64,000 nt of DNA, from the NCBI RefSeq assembly GCF_027594425.1, contig NZ_CP115159.1, forward strand, positions 3,929,001-3,993,000. Direction: 5' to 3'. The notes below the pieces were generated by a model. That model was not told the DNA's origin and searched no databases. It saw nothing but the letters and a program-made list of their open reading frames with translations. The DNA is from Zunongwangia sp. HGR-M22 (GTDB taxonomy: Bacteria; Bacteroidota; Bacteroidia; Flavobacteriales; Flavobacteriaceae). Position numbers and translations under genes: made by a program. Of the stretch, positions 8,854 to 18,115 are shown piece by piece (the stretch's first letter is position 1; the number at the start of each line of letters is the position of its first letter).

Positions 8854-10205
8854 TACTCAGTGAGACTCAAGTTCTTTTTTATTTCACGATTTAGAAAATA
8901 TCCTGTTACTATAGTGGAAAGTAAATCGGCTATCGGGAAACTAATCCAAACCCCTAATTCTCCATAAAATTTTGGTAATATCAGGACCAACGGAATAAAG
9001 AAAAATCCCTGTCTGGACAAGGTAAGCAATAGCGCCGGAACAGCTTTACCTATCGCCTGAAAGTATGCAGCGCCAATTAATTGTAGCGCAACAATTGGGG
9101 TTGCTGCAAATACCCATCGCATCGCCGAGGGTGTTCTTTCTATAATACCTTCATTTTGAGTAAAAACCATAGCTATTTCTCTCGAAAATCCCATGATAAG
9201 CCCAAAAATCACTACGCCCATTAAGCACGCATACATTATTGCTTTGTTGATCGTCTTTCTTACCCGTTGATATTTTTCAGCTCCATAATTATAACCGGCA
9301 ATTGGTAGAAAGCCTTGTGTAATTCCCAGTACAGGAAATAGCGCAAACATTAGCATTCGGCCAATAATTGCATAAACTGCGACACCATCTTCACCAGCAA
9401 GATCAAAAAGGATATTATTCATCAATAAATAAATAATACTCACTACCGCTTGTCGCGCTAAAGTGACAAAACCTAAAGATCCGATTTCTTTAATAATGGG
9501 GACATCAAGCCTAAAATGACTAAAATCAATCTTTAATTCCGATTTTCCAGAGAACATAAAAAACCAAAGTACGTATAAAAAGCAAACAAAATATGATCCT
9601 GTTGTTGCCCATGCTGCACCATACATTCCCAAATCCATCACGTTGATAAGCAAGTAATCTCCTAAAATATTTCCGACGGAAGGAATAATCATGGAAATCA
9701 TTGCAAAAGTTGGTTTTCCTTCAGCTCTAATTACATTATTTCCCATCATGTTTAGTGCGAGGATGGGCACCCCGTATAACACGACGCGATAATAGATTTT
9801 AGCCGGTTCGAAAATATCGCCTTTACCGCCAAAAGCCGGAATAAGTTCATTAATAAAAACTAGGCCTAAAACCACCAAACTCAAACAAAGCAGCAGTGTA
9901 AGTGTGATCTGATTCCCAAAAGTTTTTAAAGCTTTTTTATCGTTATTAGCACCAAGTGCACGAGAAATTATAGAGCTACCTCCTATCCCAATACTCATCC
10001 CCAAAGCGGCTATAAAAAATGAAATAGGCAGCACCACGTTGATCGCGGCGATTGCAGTAGAACCAATCCAGTTTCCTACAAAGATGGTATCTACTAAAAT
10101 ATTTAGAGACATCACCAGAATCCCAATAGATGCCGGTGCTGCCTGCTTAATTAAAAGTTTGCCTATAGACTCATTCCCAAGCGCTTCTGAGCTTATTTTT
10201 GCCAT
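8853..10205 (-). CDS. MATE-family efflux transporter
   Basis: 450 residues with about 12 membrane segments in two homologous halves; normal MATE length. MNILVDTIFVGNW near the N-terminus and the second-half segments match multidrug and toxic compound extrusion proteins, which export cations or drugs using a sodium or proton gradient. It overlaps hemH upstream and the ZIP gene downstream by single bases (TAATG at both), so all three form one tightly coupled unit. The substrate is unknown; a porphyrin or metal-chelate role is a guess from context only. Confidence 0.85.
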   Translation of the reverse strand: MAKISSEALGNESIGKLLIKQAAPASIGILVMSLNILVDTIFVGNWIGSTAIAAINVVLPISFFIAALGMSIGIGGSSIISRALGANNDKKALKTFGNQITLTLLLCLSLVVLGLVFINELIPAFGGKGDIFEPAKIYYRVVLYGVPILALNMMGNNVIRAEGKPTFAMISMIIPSVGNILGDYLLINVMDLGMYGAAWATTGSYFVCFLYVLWFFMFSGKSELKIDFSHFRLDVPIIKEIGSLGFVTLARQAVVSIIYLLMNNILFDLAGEDGVAVYAIIGRMLMFALFPVLGITQGFLPIAGYNYGAEKYQRVRKTINKAIMYACLMGVVIFGLIMGFSREIAMVFTQNEGIIERTPSAMRWVFAATPIVALQLIGAAYFQAIGKAVPALLLTLSRQGFFFIPLVLILPKFYGELGVWISFPIADLLSTIVTGYFLNREIKKNLSLTE

Positions 10206-11239
10206 TATGCTTCAACCGGTTTTTGATGCGCCCATTCGTCTACCCAGCGTGAAAGCATTTTGACCCATTCTTCCCGATCGTTTAAACATGGTACCACGGT
10301 AAATTCTTTTCCGCCAACTTCATGGAAGATCTCTTCTCCTTCCATCGCTATTTCTTCTAATGTTTCTAAACAATCGGAAACGAAAGCCGGAGTTACCACC
10401 GCCATTTTCTTAATTCCTTGTTTTCCGAAACGCTCGATAGTTCGATCGGTATACGGTTTTAACCAAGGATCAAATCCTAAACGCGACTGGAAACTAACAC
10501 TATAAGAATCTTTTTTAAGCTGAAGATATTCGGCCACTAATCGTGTAGTTTCATAGCATTGGTGGCGATAACAGAATTGATGTGCTGAAGATGCTGTTTG
10601 GCAGCAACTACCATCTATTTTACAGTGTGAGCTTGTAATATCACTTTTACGAATATGGCGTTCTGGAACACCATGGTATGAGAAGAGTAAGTGTTCGATA
10701 TCCAAACCATTTAATTTTTCCTGAATGCTATTGGCCAAAACCCGAACATAATCTGGATGATTATAAAATGCAGGAACCGAGGTAAACTGCATTTCCGGGA
10801 AATGTTTTTGACGCAATTCTTCAGCCAAAACCAAAATAGTTTCTGTTGTAGCCATTGCGAATTGAGGATACAATGGAAAAAGCAATACCTCATCTACTCC
10901 CTGATCTTTCAGTTCTTTTAAACCATCATAAATGCTTGGTGTGCCGTAACGCATTGCAAGAGCAATTGGTACCGCAGTTTGATCGTCTACTTTCTTCTGC
11001 AATCTTTCTGAAAGAACAATTAAAGGCGAACCTTCTTCCCACCATATTTTTTGATATGCAGCTGCAGATTTTTTAGGTCTGGTATTCAGGATAATTCCCT
11101 TAACCAATAAAGCACGAAAAAAATAAGGAAGATCAATTACACGACCATCCATTAAAAATTCACCTAAATATTTTTTAACATCTTTTGGATCTGTACTTTC
11201 TGGAGATCCTAAGTTAACAAGTAATACACCTTTGCTCAT
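10205..11239 (-). CDS. hemH: Ferrochelatase
   Basis: 344 residues, standard length. Inserts Fe2+ into protoporphyrin IX, the last step of protoheme synthesis. The catalytic histidine is in SYHGVPERHI (H189), and the conserved glutamate in SDCLETLEE (E292). GVLLVNLGSP at the N-terminus and FQSRLGFDPWLKPYTD are also diagnostic. Several cysteines (CKIDGSCC and CYRHQC, about 206-228) fall in the loop after the catalytic histidine; whether they bind a metal is unknown. First gene of the hemH-MATE-ZIP run, with a TAACTTTG element 20 nt upstream. Confidence 0.96.
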   Translation of the reverse strand: MSKGVLLVNLGSPESTDPKDVKKYLGEFLMDGRVIDLPYFFRALLVKGIILNTRPKKSAAAYQKIWWEEGSPLIVLSERLQKKVDDQTAVPIALAMRYGTPSIYDGLKELKDQGVDEVLLFPLYPQFAMATTETILVLAEELRQKHFPEMQFTSVPAFYNHPDYVRVLANSIQEKLNGLDIEHLLFSYHGVPERHIRKSDITSSHCKIDGSCCQTASSAHQFCYRHQCYETTRLVAEYLQLKKDSYSVSFQSRLGFDPWLKPYTDRTIERFGKQGIKKMAVVTPAFVSDCLETLEEIAMEGEEIFHEVGGKEFTVVPCLNDREEWVKMLSRWVDEWAHQKPVEA

Positions 11240-11258
11240 TTCTATCTCTTTTGCATTA

Positions 11259-11266
11259 CAAAGTTA
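11259..11266 (-). promoter_or_regulatory. -7 element of hemH unit
   Basis: TAACTTTG on the minus strand, 20 nt before the hemH ATG, matches TAnnTTTG. No clear TTG was found at the -33 position. Confidence 0.6.
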
Positions 11267-11357
11267 AGCCTATAAATTTGTTCGCCTGTAAAGAAGTATT
11301 ATACTTTTTTATTAAACAATAGCTAAAACTACTTGTTAGCTCAAAAAAGGAACTGTA

Positions 11358-12065
11358 CTAATCGAGCAAATATTTAATACATCGTTCTAAATGTTCTCGA
11401 AAAAAAGCTTCGTGATAGGATTCTTTGGTGTGACCTCCGGCAATATAAACCATTTTACCGCCACCCTCAAATTTCTGAAACCAGGCGATAGGGTGATCAT
11501 ATCCATTTTTTCCACCTTCGTATGAAGATTCGTCTAAAGTTAATAATACCTGAATTTCAGGGTTTATATTTTTAAAATTATACCATTCGTCTGTTCGAGT
11601 CCAGTGTTCAGGAAGATGAGCGACCGTAGGATGGTTTGGCTTTTCAATATTGATTTTTGCTTGCTGAATATGTGGATGACTTTCAAAATACGCGCCTATA
11701 AACTTTCCATACCACGGCCAGTCAAATTCAGTATCTGTTGCGGCGTGAATTCCGAAGAAACTCCCACCCTTCTCAATATAATTTCTGAACTCCTTTTCCT
11801 GAGATTCGTTAAAAACATTACCCGTTGTACTTAGAAATATAACAAGATCGATTTTTGACAATTCTGAAACAAAAACTTCTGCATTATCGGTAGCAGTAAC
11901 CACCCAGGTATTTTCTTCAGCAATTTCTTTTAAAGCTTTGATTCCAGTAGGAATTGATTCGTGCTTAAAACCTTCCGTTTTATAAAAAATCAAGAGATTT
12001 TGCTGCGCATAAAGCACGCTACCTCCCAAAAATAACAGTAGAAATAATAAGTGAATTCGTTTCAT
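11358..12065 (-). CDS. Secreted ThuA-like protein
   Basis: 235 residues: signal peptide to about residue 20 (VLYAQQ), then one ThuA/trehalose-utilisation domain with a glutamine-amidotransferase-like Rossmann fold. LLIFYKTEGFKHESIP, FLSTTGNVFN, GGSFFGIHAATD and the late MVYIAGGHTKESY match the family; the HAATDT segment is its usual signature. In Bacteroidota such proteins are secreted and often linked to sugar metabolism, but the reaction is not known. It stands alone between hemH and the AraC regulator. Confidence 0.82.
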   Translation of the reverse strand: MKRIHLLFLLLFLGGSVLYAQQNLLIFYKTEGFKHESIPTGIKALKEIAEENTWVVTATDNAEVFVSELSKIDLVIFLSTTGNVFNESQEKEFRNYIEKGGSFFGIHAATDTEFDWPWYGKFIGAYFESHPHIQQAKINIEKPNHPTVAHLPEHWTRTDEWYNFKNINPEIQVLLTLDESSYEGGKNGYDHPIAWFQKFEGGGKMVYIAGGHTKESYHEAFFREHLERCIKYLLD

Positions 12066-12226
12066 TTTGGTTTTTCCAATTTAATTCAAATTAGAGATTT
12101 TTAAAGGTGACTTTCAAGCTCCTTAAAATCCTTTTTCTTGATTTTTTCTTCCTGTCTATGCTATATCAATTTTCGAAAAAAGTAGCGATCTATATTCTGA
12201 ATACTTACTTCTTAATTGAAAATTAC

Positions 12227-13123
12227 TTAGTGCGCCGCCGGTAAAGACATGACGTACTTTTTGGGTGTTGTGCCGAATTTTTTCTTAAAAGCTGCTATAA
12301 AATGGCTGGCTGTGCTATACCCTACTTTTAAACCAACTTCGTTCACATTATATTCACCACTATCCAATAATTTACGCGCATATTCCATTTTATAATCAAA
12401 AAGAAAACTATACACCGAGTCGCCATAAATTTGCTTAAAGCCTTCTTTTAGTTTCTTTAAACTTAGATTGATCTCATCTGATAGCTCCTGAAGCGAAGGC
12501 GGCTCGGCCATTCTGGAAATCACAATGTCTTTGGCTTTTCTAATTTTTAGGATATTTTCTTCATCACTCAAAAAAGGACATTGTTCCACATTAGCATCTT
12601 CTGCCCTATTAAAATAAAGACTTAACAACTCGTAAGATTTAGCCTTAAAATACAGACTTTTAATAGTAGGTGTTAAATTGAAATTCATCACCTGGTTAAG
12701 CACGATTGCCATAGATGGTGATATTGGTGAATCTTTGTAGTATTTTTTGTCTTTATTATCGGTACTTAGAAAAGTGATATAATCGGCTTCCTCAGAAAAT
12801 AAGGCATGAAATTTCTTAATCGAAATCACCAAAGTGACCAACCAAGATTTGGGTCCTAAAGCAACATTAAGCGGCAAATTTTGCTGCGGATTGTATAATA
12901 ACAAGGATTTCTCTTCGGCCAAAGGTAATTCGTAACGCCCCTCATTAAAAATAAACTTACTATCACCTTTTACATTAAAGTGAAATTGTATAAAACTACT
13001 ATCAATTTCACGCTCAATAGTCTGGCTATCAGCTGTTTCATTTTGAAACTTTATAATATGAAATCCTTCTTCTACTTTAGTCTCTTCAGATAAACTTATA
13101 GCGATATTTTTTCCTTCTTCCAT
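12227..13123 (-). CDS. AraC-family transcriptional regulator
   Basis: 298 residues. Residues about 195-298 form the AraC double helix-turn-helix (LQELSDEINLSLKKLKEGFK, then VGLKVGYSTASHFIAAFKKK, FGTTPKKY); the first two thirds are a ligand-binding/dimer domain without a clear known ligand. It is transcribed away from hemA, with 202 bp between the start codons, so it may control hemA or itself; this is positional inference. AraC regulators of iron and siderophore genes exist, so a haem/iron signal is plausible but unproven. Confidence 0.85.
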   Translation of the reverse strand: MEEGKNIAISLSEETKVEEGFHIIKFQNETADSQTIEREIDSSFIQFHFNVKGDSKFIFNEGRYELPLAEEKSLLLYNPQQNLPLNVALGPKSWLVTLVISIKKFHALFSEEADYITFLSTDNKDKKYYKDSPISPSMAIVLNQVMNFNLTPTIKSLYFKAKSYELLSLYFNRAEDANVEQCPFLSDEENILKIRKAKDIVISRMAEPPSLQELSDEINLSLKKLKEGFKQIYGDSVYSFLFDYKMEYARKLLDSGEYNVNEVGLKVGYSTASHFIAAFKKKFGTTPKKYVMSLPAAH

Positions 13124-13295
13124 GATATTAAATACTAGTTATTTATTTAGAAACAGTCTAAACTAATTCATTTAAACCAGTTGCTAATACTACAAAAATA
13201 AGCTATTTAGCTAATTTACAGACATAAAATACACAAAATCCCTGTAAGCGACACAAATAGTACTTTAAGCGTTATTTTTTATGTTAACAATAATT

Positions 13296-13303
13296 TAATT
13301 TTG
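13296..13303 (+). promoter_or_regulatory. -7 element of the hem operon
   Basis: TAATTTTG matches TAnnTTTG and ends 23 nt before the hemA ATG. The 202-bp gap to the divergent AraC gene should hold the operators; no exact palindrome stood out. Confidence 0.6.
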
Positions 13304-13325
13304 CCACGCAATCCCTAAAGAGTTC

Positions 13326-14579
13326 ATGGAAAGTTTAATTTCTAAAGGCAGACATTTTTATACTATTGGTTTAAGCTACAAAAAAGCAGATGCCGAAATT
13401 AGAGGACATTTTAGTCTTACTGAAGAAGCAAAATCTAAAATACTAATCCAGGCAAAGCGAGAAGGCATCGATGGTGTTTTACTTACTTCTACTTGCAACC
13501 GAACTGAGATTTATGGATTTGCAGAGCATCCATTTCAGCTTATAAAACTTCTTTGTGAGCATACACACGGTACGGTAGAAGAGTTTGAAAAAGTAGCTTA
13601 TGTTTATAAAAGTAAACAAGCCATTTCACATTTATTTCGTGTAGGTACTGGCTTAGACAGCCAAATTCTTGGAGATTTTGAAATTATTAGCCAAATAAAA
13701 CTGGCTTTTGCGCAGTCTAAAAAAGTGGGATTAGCCAATGCTTTTACAGAGCGTTTGGTAAATGCAGTAATCCAGGCGAGCAAGCGAATTAAAAATGAAA
13801 CCGAAATATCTTCAGGAGCCACTTCTGTCTCTTTTGCTTCCGTTCAGTATATTTTACAAAATATAGAAGATGTTTCTAACAAAAATATTTTGCTCTTCGG
13901 AACTGGTAAAATTGGAAGAAATACTTGCGAAAATTTAATTAAGCACACCCAGAATAAACATATTACTTTAATTAACCGAACGAAAGATAAGGCTGAAAAA
14001 ATTGCCGGAAAATTTAGTTTAACGGTTAAAGATTATGCCGATCTACAAGCAGAGATTAGAAATACAGATGTTCTAATTGTGGCTACCGGTGCACAAAATC
14101 CAACCATTAGCAAAGAACTTTTATATTGTAAAAAAGATTTATTGATTTTGGATCTTTCTATCCCTAAAAATGTAGCTGAAGATGTAGAGGAATTAGATAA
14201 TGTAAAACTGGTTCATTTAGATCATCTTTCTCAAATTACCGACGAAACGCTACAACGTCGTAAAAAGTTTATTCCTGAAGCTGAAATAATAATTGCAGAA
14301 GTTCAGGCTGAATTTTGTAAATGGCTAGAAACCAGAAAATTTGCCCCTACAATTAAAGCGCTAAAGAAAAAGCTAAGAATGATGAAAGATGCAGAGCTTG
14401 ACTTTCAGCGAAAAAAGATAGAAGATTTTAATGATGAACAGGCAGAAATAGTGAGCAACAGGATTATCCAAAAGATCATGAAGCAATTTGCCAATCATCT
14501 TAAAGAAGACTCAAACACTACCGATGAGAGCCTTGAGCTTATCCAAAAAGTCTTTCAGTTAGAAGAACAAGCACGATGA
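13326..14579 (+). CDS. hemA: Glutamyl-tRNA reductase
   Basis: 417 residues. Reduces glutamyl-tRNA(Glu) to glutamate-1-semialdehyde with NADPH, the committed step of the C5 route to tetrapyrroles. The catalytic cysteine is in TSTCNRTEIYG (C57); GLDSQILGDFEI is the substrate-binding segment (a D replaces the more usual E); GTGKIGRNT is the NADPH site; the C-terminal helix forms the dimer domain. The C5 enzyme instead of 5-aminolevulinate synthase fits Bacteroidota. It overlaps hemC by 4 nt (ATGA). Confidence 0.97.
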   Translation: MESLISKGRHFYTIGLSYKKADAEIRGHFSLTEEAKSKILIQAKREGIDGVLLTSTCNRTEIYGFAEHPFQLIKLLCEHTHGTVEEFEKVAYVYKSKQAISHLFRVGTGLDSQILGDFEIISQIKLAFAQSKKVGLANAFTERLVNAVIQASKRIKNETEISSGATSVSFASVQYILQNIEDVSNKNILLFGTGKIGRNTCENLIKHTQNKHITLINRTKDKAEKIAGKFSLTVKDYADLQAEIRNTDVLIVATGAQNPTISKELLYCKKDLLILDLSIPKNVAEDVEELDNVKLVHLDHLSQITDETLQRRKKFIPEAEIIIAEVQAEFCKWLETRKFAPTIKALKKKLRMMKDAELDFQRKKIEDFNDEQAEIVSNRIIQKIMKQFANHLKEDSNTTDESLELIQKVFQLEEQAR

Positions 14580-15490
14580 ATAAAGTGATACGTATAGGAA
14601 CACGAGACAGCGAGCTGGCTTTGTGGCAGGCAAAAACTGTACAATCGGCACTAGAAAAGCTAGGCCACCAAACCGAACTTGTTCCCGTAAAATCTACCGG
14701 AGATCTAAATCTGGATGTTCCGCTTTACGAAATGGGAATCACCGGGATTTTTACTAAAACTTTAGATGTTGCCATGCTTACCGGCAAAGTAGATATCGCA
14801 GTACATTCTATGAAAGACGTCCCTACAGCATTACCAAAAGGAATTGTTGAAGCGGCTGTTTTAAAACGTGCAAACACTAGTGATATACTTATTCATAAAG
14901 GTACCGATTTTTTAGATGGCAACGGAACAATTGCTACCGGAAGCCTGCGCAGAAAATCGCAATGGCTACATCGCTATCCAAATCACCAGGTAGTAGATCT
15001 TCGCGGAAATGTGAATACCAGAATGCAGAAGCTGGAAGATAATGACTGGAACGGAGCTATTTTCGCCGCTGCTGGTTTAGAAAGAATCGAAATAAAACCT
15101 GATAATTTTATCAATCTCGATTGGATGATCCCAGCACCTGCACAGGGAGCAATGCTAATCGTTGCTTTAGAGAAAGATGAATTTACCAGAAAAGCAATTG
15201 GTGCATTAAATCATTATCAAACAGATCTTGAGGTACATGTAGAACGAGAGTTCTTAAGAACTTTAGAGGGAGGCTGTACAGCACCTATTGGCGGGTTGGC
15301 AAAAATCGACAATGATAAGATTTTACATTTTAAAGCCGCTCTTTTAAGTTTAGATGGAACACAAAAAATTGAAGTAGAAAAGAGGATCGCTGCCGAAAAT
15401 GTTGAGGGATTCGGAAAATTTTGTGCCGAAGAAATTCTTGCCAAAGGTGGCGCTGAATTGATGAAACAAATCAAGGAAGTTTTAAATTAA
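14576..15490 (+). CDS. hemC: Porphobilinogen deaminase (hydroxymethylbilane synthase)
   Basis: 304 residues. Joins four porphobilinogens into hydroxymethylbilane. C234 in EGGCTAPIGG carries the dipyrromethane cofactor; the catalytic aspartate is D81 in HSMKDVPT; basic residues in GSLRRKSQW and DLRGNVNTR bind substrate carboxylates. Complete and of normal length. Start fixed by the 4-nt overlap with hemA. Confidence 0.97.
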   Translation: MNKVIRIGTRDSELALWQAKTVQSALEKLGHQTELVPVKSTGDLNLDVPLYEMGITGIFTKTLDVAMLTGKVDIAVHSMKDVPTALPKGIVEAAVLKRANTSDILIHKGTDFLDGNGTIATGSLRRKSQWLHRYPNHQVVDLRGNVNTRMQKLEDNDWNGAIFAAAGLERIEIKPDNFINLDWMIPAPAQGAMLIVALEKDEFTRKAIGALNHYQTDLEVHVEREFLRTLEGGCTAPIGGLAKIDNDKILHFKAALLSLDGTQKIEVEKRIAAENVEGFGKFCAEEILAKGGAELMKQIKEVLN

Positions 15491-15495
15491 GGCTT

Positions 15496-16161
15496 ATGGC
15501 CACTGTACTTTCCACAAAAAAACTTAGCGTTTCGCAAAAGCAATTATTGCTTGGTGCTAAAATTGGTTTGGTGGAATACAACGCCATAAAAATAGAATTT
15601 ATCCCTTTTTCATTTAATTTTAAACTAGTAAAAAATGCTATTATCACTAGTAAAAATGCTTTCAAAGCGATTCAAGATAAAGTGAAAGTAGAAAAAGCAT
15701 TTGTGGTAGGTACTAAAACCGCTAATTTACTTCAGGAAAATGATATCGAGATTACTGAAGTTGCGGATAATGCTTCAGCATTAGCAAAAAAAATCATCGA
15801 AAATCATCAAAATAAGCACTTTGTTTTTTTCTGCGGAAATAAACGCCGAGATGAATTGCAAATTCAACTAAACAAAAATGAAATTTCTTTTGAAGAAATT
15901 CAGGTATATAAAACCAAACTGAATTATGCTGAATTTCACCAAGAATTTGATGGAATCTTATTCTTTAGTCCAAGCGGAGTAGAAAGTTATTTCAGCAAAA
16001 ATAAAATTAAAACCACTACGGCATTTTGTATTGGTACCACTACAGCAAATTCAGCAAAAAATTATACTGAAAATATTATAATGGCTACCCAACCTAGTAT
16101 AGAAAATGTAATCGTGCAGGTAGTAAAAACATTCAATAAAAATGAAATCTCTAATTCCTGA
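15496..16161 (+). CDS. hemD: Uroporphyrinogen-III synthase
   Basis: 221 residues, five bases after hemC. HemD proteins are poorly conserved; the call rests on the two-lobed Rossmann-like pattern (VEYNAIKIEFIPF, FVVGTKTANLL, FFSPSGVESYF, FCIGTTTANSA) together with its place between hemC and hemE. It closes hydroxymethylbilane to uroporphyrinogen III with inversion of ring D. The SPSGV and GTTTA motifs near the C-terminus are the most typical. No defect seen. Confidence 0.88.
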   Translation: MATVLSTKKLSVSQKQLLLGAKIGLVEYNAIKIEFIPFSFNFKLVKNAIITSKNAFKAIQDKVKVEKAFVVGTKTANLLQENDIEITEVADNASALAKKIIENHQNKHFVFFCGNKRRDELQIQLNKNEISFEEIQVYKTKLNYAEFHQEFDGILFFSPSGVESYFSKNKIKTTTAFCIGTTTANSAKNYTENIIMATQPSIENVIVQVVKTFNKNEISNS

Positions 16162-16204
16162 ATTTTAACTGGGAATTACCGAATTTTGCAATAAACCAAG
16201 AAAC

Positions 16205-17233
16205 ATGATTAAAAACGATCTTTTCTTAAAAGCTTTAAAAGGAGAATCTGTAGAGCGACCACCTGTTTGGATGATGCGCCAGGCAGGCCGCTATCTTCCT
16301 GATTTTATGAAGCTAAAAGAAAAATACGATTTCTTTACGCGCTGCCGAACTCCAGAGTTGGCTACAGAAATTACCGTAATGCCCATCGAACAGGTAGGAA
16401 CCGATGCTGCCATTTTATTTAGTGATATTTTGGTGGTACCGCAGGCCATGAATATTGAGGTAGAGATGAAACCCGGTCTTGGCCCTTGGTTACCACATCC
16501 TATTCGTAGCGCAAAAGATGTAGAGCAGGTTATTGTTCCCAATATCGAAGAAACGCTTGGTTACGTTATGGATGCCATTAAACTAACCAAACAACAATTA
16601 AATAATGAAGTTCCGCTAATTGGTTTTGCCGGTTCTCCATGGACGATCATGTGCTATGCGGTGCAGGGACAAGGTTCCAAAAACTTTGATAAAGCCAAGA
16701 AATTTTGTTTTACGAATCCAGTAGCAGCGCACCAATTATTACAAAAAATTACAGATACAACCATTGCTTATTTAAAAGCAAAGGTAAAAGCTGGCGTAGA
16801 TGCTGTTCAGGTTTTTGATTCTTGGGGCGGTATGTTGAGTCCTGTAGATTACCAGGAATTTTCCTGGAAGTATATTCAGCAAATTATAGATGCTTTAAAA
16901 GATGAAATTCCTGTAATCGCTTTTGGTAAAGGTTGTTGGTTTGCTTTGCAGGAAATGGCAAACTCTGGTGCTGCCGCTTTAGGCGTAGATTGGACCTGTA
17001 GTGCACAAAATGCACGCTATTTAAGTGGTGGAAAAATCACATTGCAGGGTAATTTTGATCCTTCAAGATTATACTCTCCACCTAAAGAAATTAAAAAAAT
17101 GGTACACCAAATGATTGATGAGTTTGGTAAAGATCGTTATATCGCAAATCTTGGCCATGGTATTCTACCAGATATTCCCGTAGATAATGCCAAAGCTTTT
17201 GTAGATGCGGTTAAAGAATATCGCGCTAAATAA
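16205..17233 (+). CDS. hemE: Uroporphyrinogen decarboxylase
   Basis: 342 residues. Removes four acetate carboxyls from uroporphyrinogen III to give coproporphyrinogen [14 protein letters not shown] (R25, R29) and the catalytic aspartate D74 in [11 protein letters not shown] are present, as are [18 protein letters not shown] and the final GHGILPDIP. Its stop shares one base with the next gene's ATG (TAATG). Confidence 0.97.
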   Translation: MIKNDLFLKALKGESVERPPVWMMRQAGRYLPDFMKLKEKYDFFTRCRTPELATEITVMPIEQVGTDAAILFSDILVVPQAMNIEVEMKPGLGPWLPHPIRSAKDVEQVIVPNIEETLGYVMDAIKLTKQQLNNEVPLIGFAGSPWTIMCYAVQGQGSKNFDKAKKFCFTNPVAAHQLLQKITDTTIAYLKAKVKAGVDAVQVFDSWGGMLSPVDYQEFSWKYIQQIIDALKDEIPVIAFGKGCWFALQEMANSGAAALGVDWTCSAQNARYLSGGKITLQGNFDPSRLYSPPKEIKKMVHQMIDEFGKDRYIANLGHGILPDIPVDNAKAFVDAVKEYRAK

Positions 17234-17712
17234 TGGCAATTGGGGCGAGAATACAACAGCTTAATTTTAAAGAAATTTTTATTCTGCTGAAGTTATTTTT
17301 GCCCAAACCATCATATATTTTTCCAATATATAAAGCTACCCGAGAAACTTTAAAATCTTGCGATCGGCTTTTTGGAAAAAAACATTATAGCGATACCAAA
17401 GAAAACGCGTTTAGACATGCCTATTGGAATTTTCTTATTGCTGAAAAACTTTTCAGAAAAAACTTTTCGATTGAAGAGTCGATAAACTGGACCAAGAAAA
17501 TTACCGATCTTCATGAGCGTTTGGCTCCAAATAAAGCACTAGCACGAGCAATGGATCTTCATAATAATGCAGTGGGACGAAACATCTTCAGCAATAATCC
17601 AGAAGAAAATATCGTTAAAAAATTTCAAGATTTAATGAATTCCGCAATAAAAATTAAAGATCCAGATCTATCGAAATTAGATAAAAATAAACTCGTTTTT
17701 ATAGAAAACTAG
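17233..17712 (+). CDS. Unknown protein of the haem operon, DUF6973-like
   Basis: 159 residues, start shared with the hemE stop. Three short conserved-looking blocks carry His, Asp and Asn: NAFRHAYWNF (58-67), TDLHERLAP (91-99) and MDLHNNAVGR (107-116). This pattern recalls the DUF6973 family (from memory, not searched), whose role is not known. It has no signal peptide and no clear membrane helix, and is basic. Placement between hemE and hemF with translational coupling suggests a role tied to tetrapyrrole synthesis or simple hitch-hiking; neither can be shown. Confidence 0.7.
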   Translation: MAIGARIQQLNFKEIFILLKLFLPKPSYIFPIYKATRETLKSCDRLFGKKHYSDTKENAFRHAYWNFLIAEKLFRKNFSIEESINWTKKITDLHERLAPNKALARAMDLHNNAVGRNIFSNNPEENIVKKFQDLMNSAIKIKDPDLSKLDKNKLVFIEN

Positions 17713-17715
17713 ATT

Positions 17716-18114
17716 ATGCTGAACAAAAATTATCGAGACGAAGAGAAAGAGCGCATTGATACACAACTGCGTGCGATTATGGAAATGGGACATGTTCCCG
17801 ATGAATGGGAAGAAATTAGGCTTGATCTAGATCGAAGATTAAAAGAGGCCATTGGCATTGGCTTAGAAGAAATCGAAAATCTTCATGAAGAAAAATTAAT
17901 GGAGATCTTAGCTAATCTTAACTTAGAATTTTCGCATTATGAAGCGCTTGGCGATATTCTTCTTAGAAGTATCGAGTTAGAAGCCGAAGAGAAGCAGGCC
18001 GATCTTGCTCAAAAAACGCTTATAATTTATAAAACCGCACAAGAGATAAGTAGTACGTTTTCGTTCAGTCTTACACAAAAAATTAACGAAGCAAGAAGTT
18101 GGATAAATGATTAG
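17716..18114 (+). CDS. Small acidic helical protein of unknown function
   Basis: 132 residues, not recognised. Very rich in Glu, Leu and Ile, with predicted long helices; no cysteine, signal peptide or membrane segment. It starts 3 nt after the preceding gene and its stop codon is directly upstream of hemF, so it belongs to the hem operon. The helices could form a bundle or coiled coil. Function not assignable. Confidence 0.68.
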   Translation: MLNKNYRDEEKERIDTQLRAIMEMGHVPDEWEEIRLDLDRRLKEAIGIGLEEIENLHEEKLMEILANLNLEFSHYEALGDILLRSIELEAEEKQADLAQKTLIIYKTAQEISSTFSFSLTQKINEARSWIND

Positions 18115-18115
18115 C

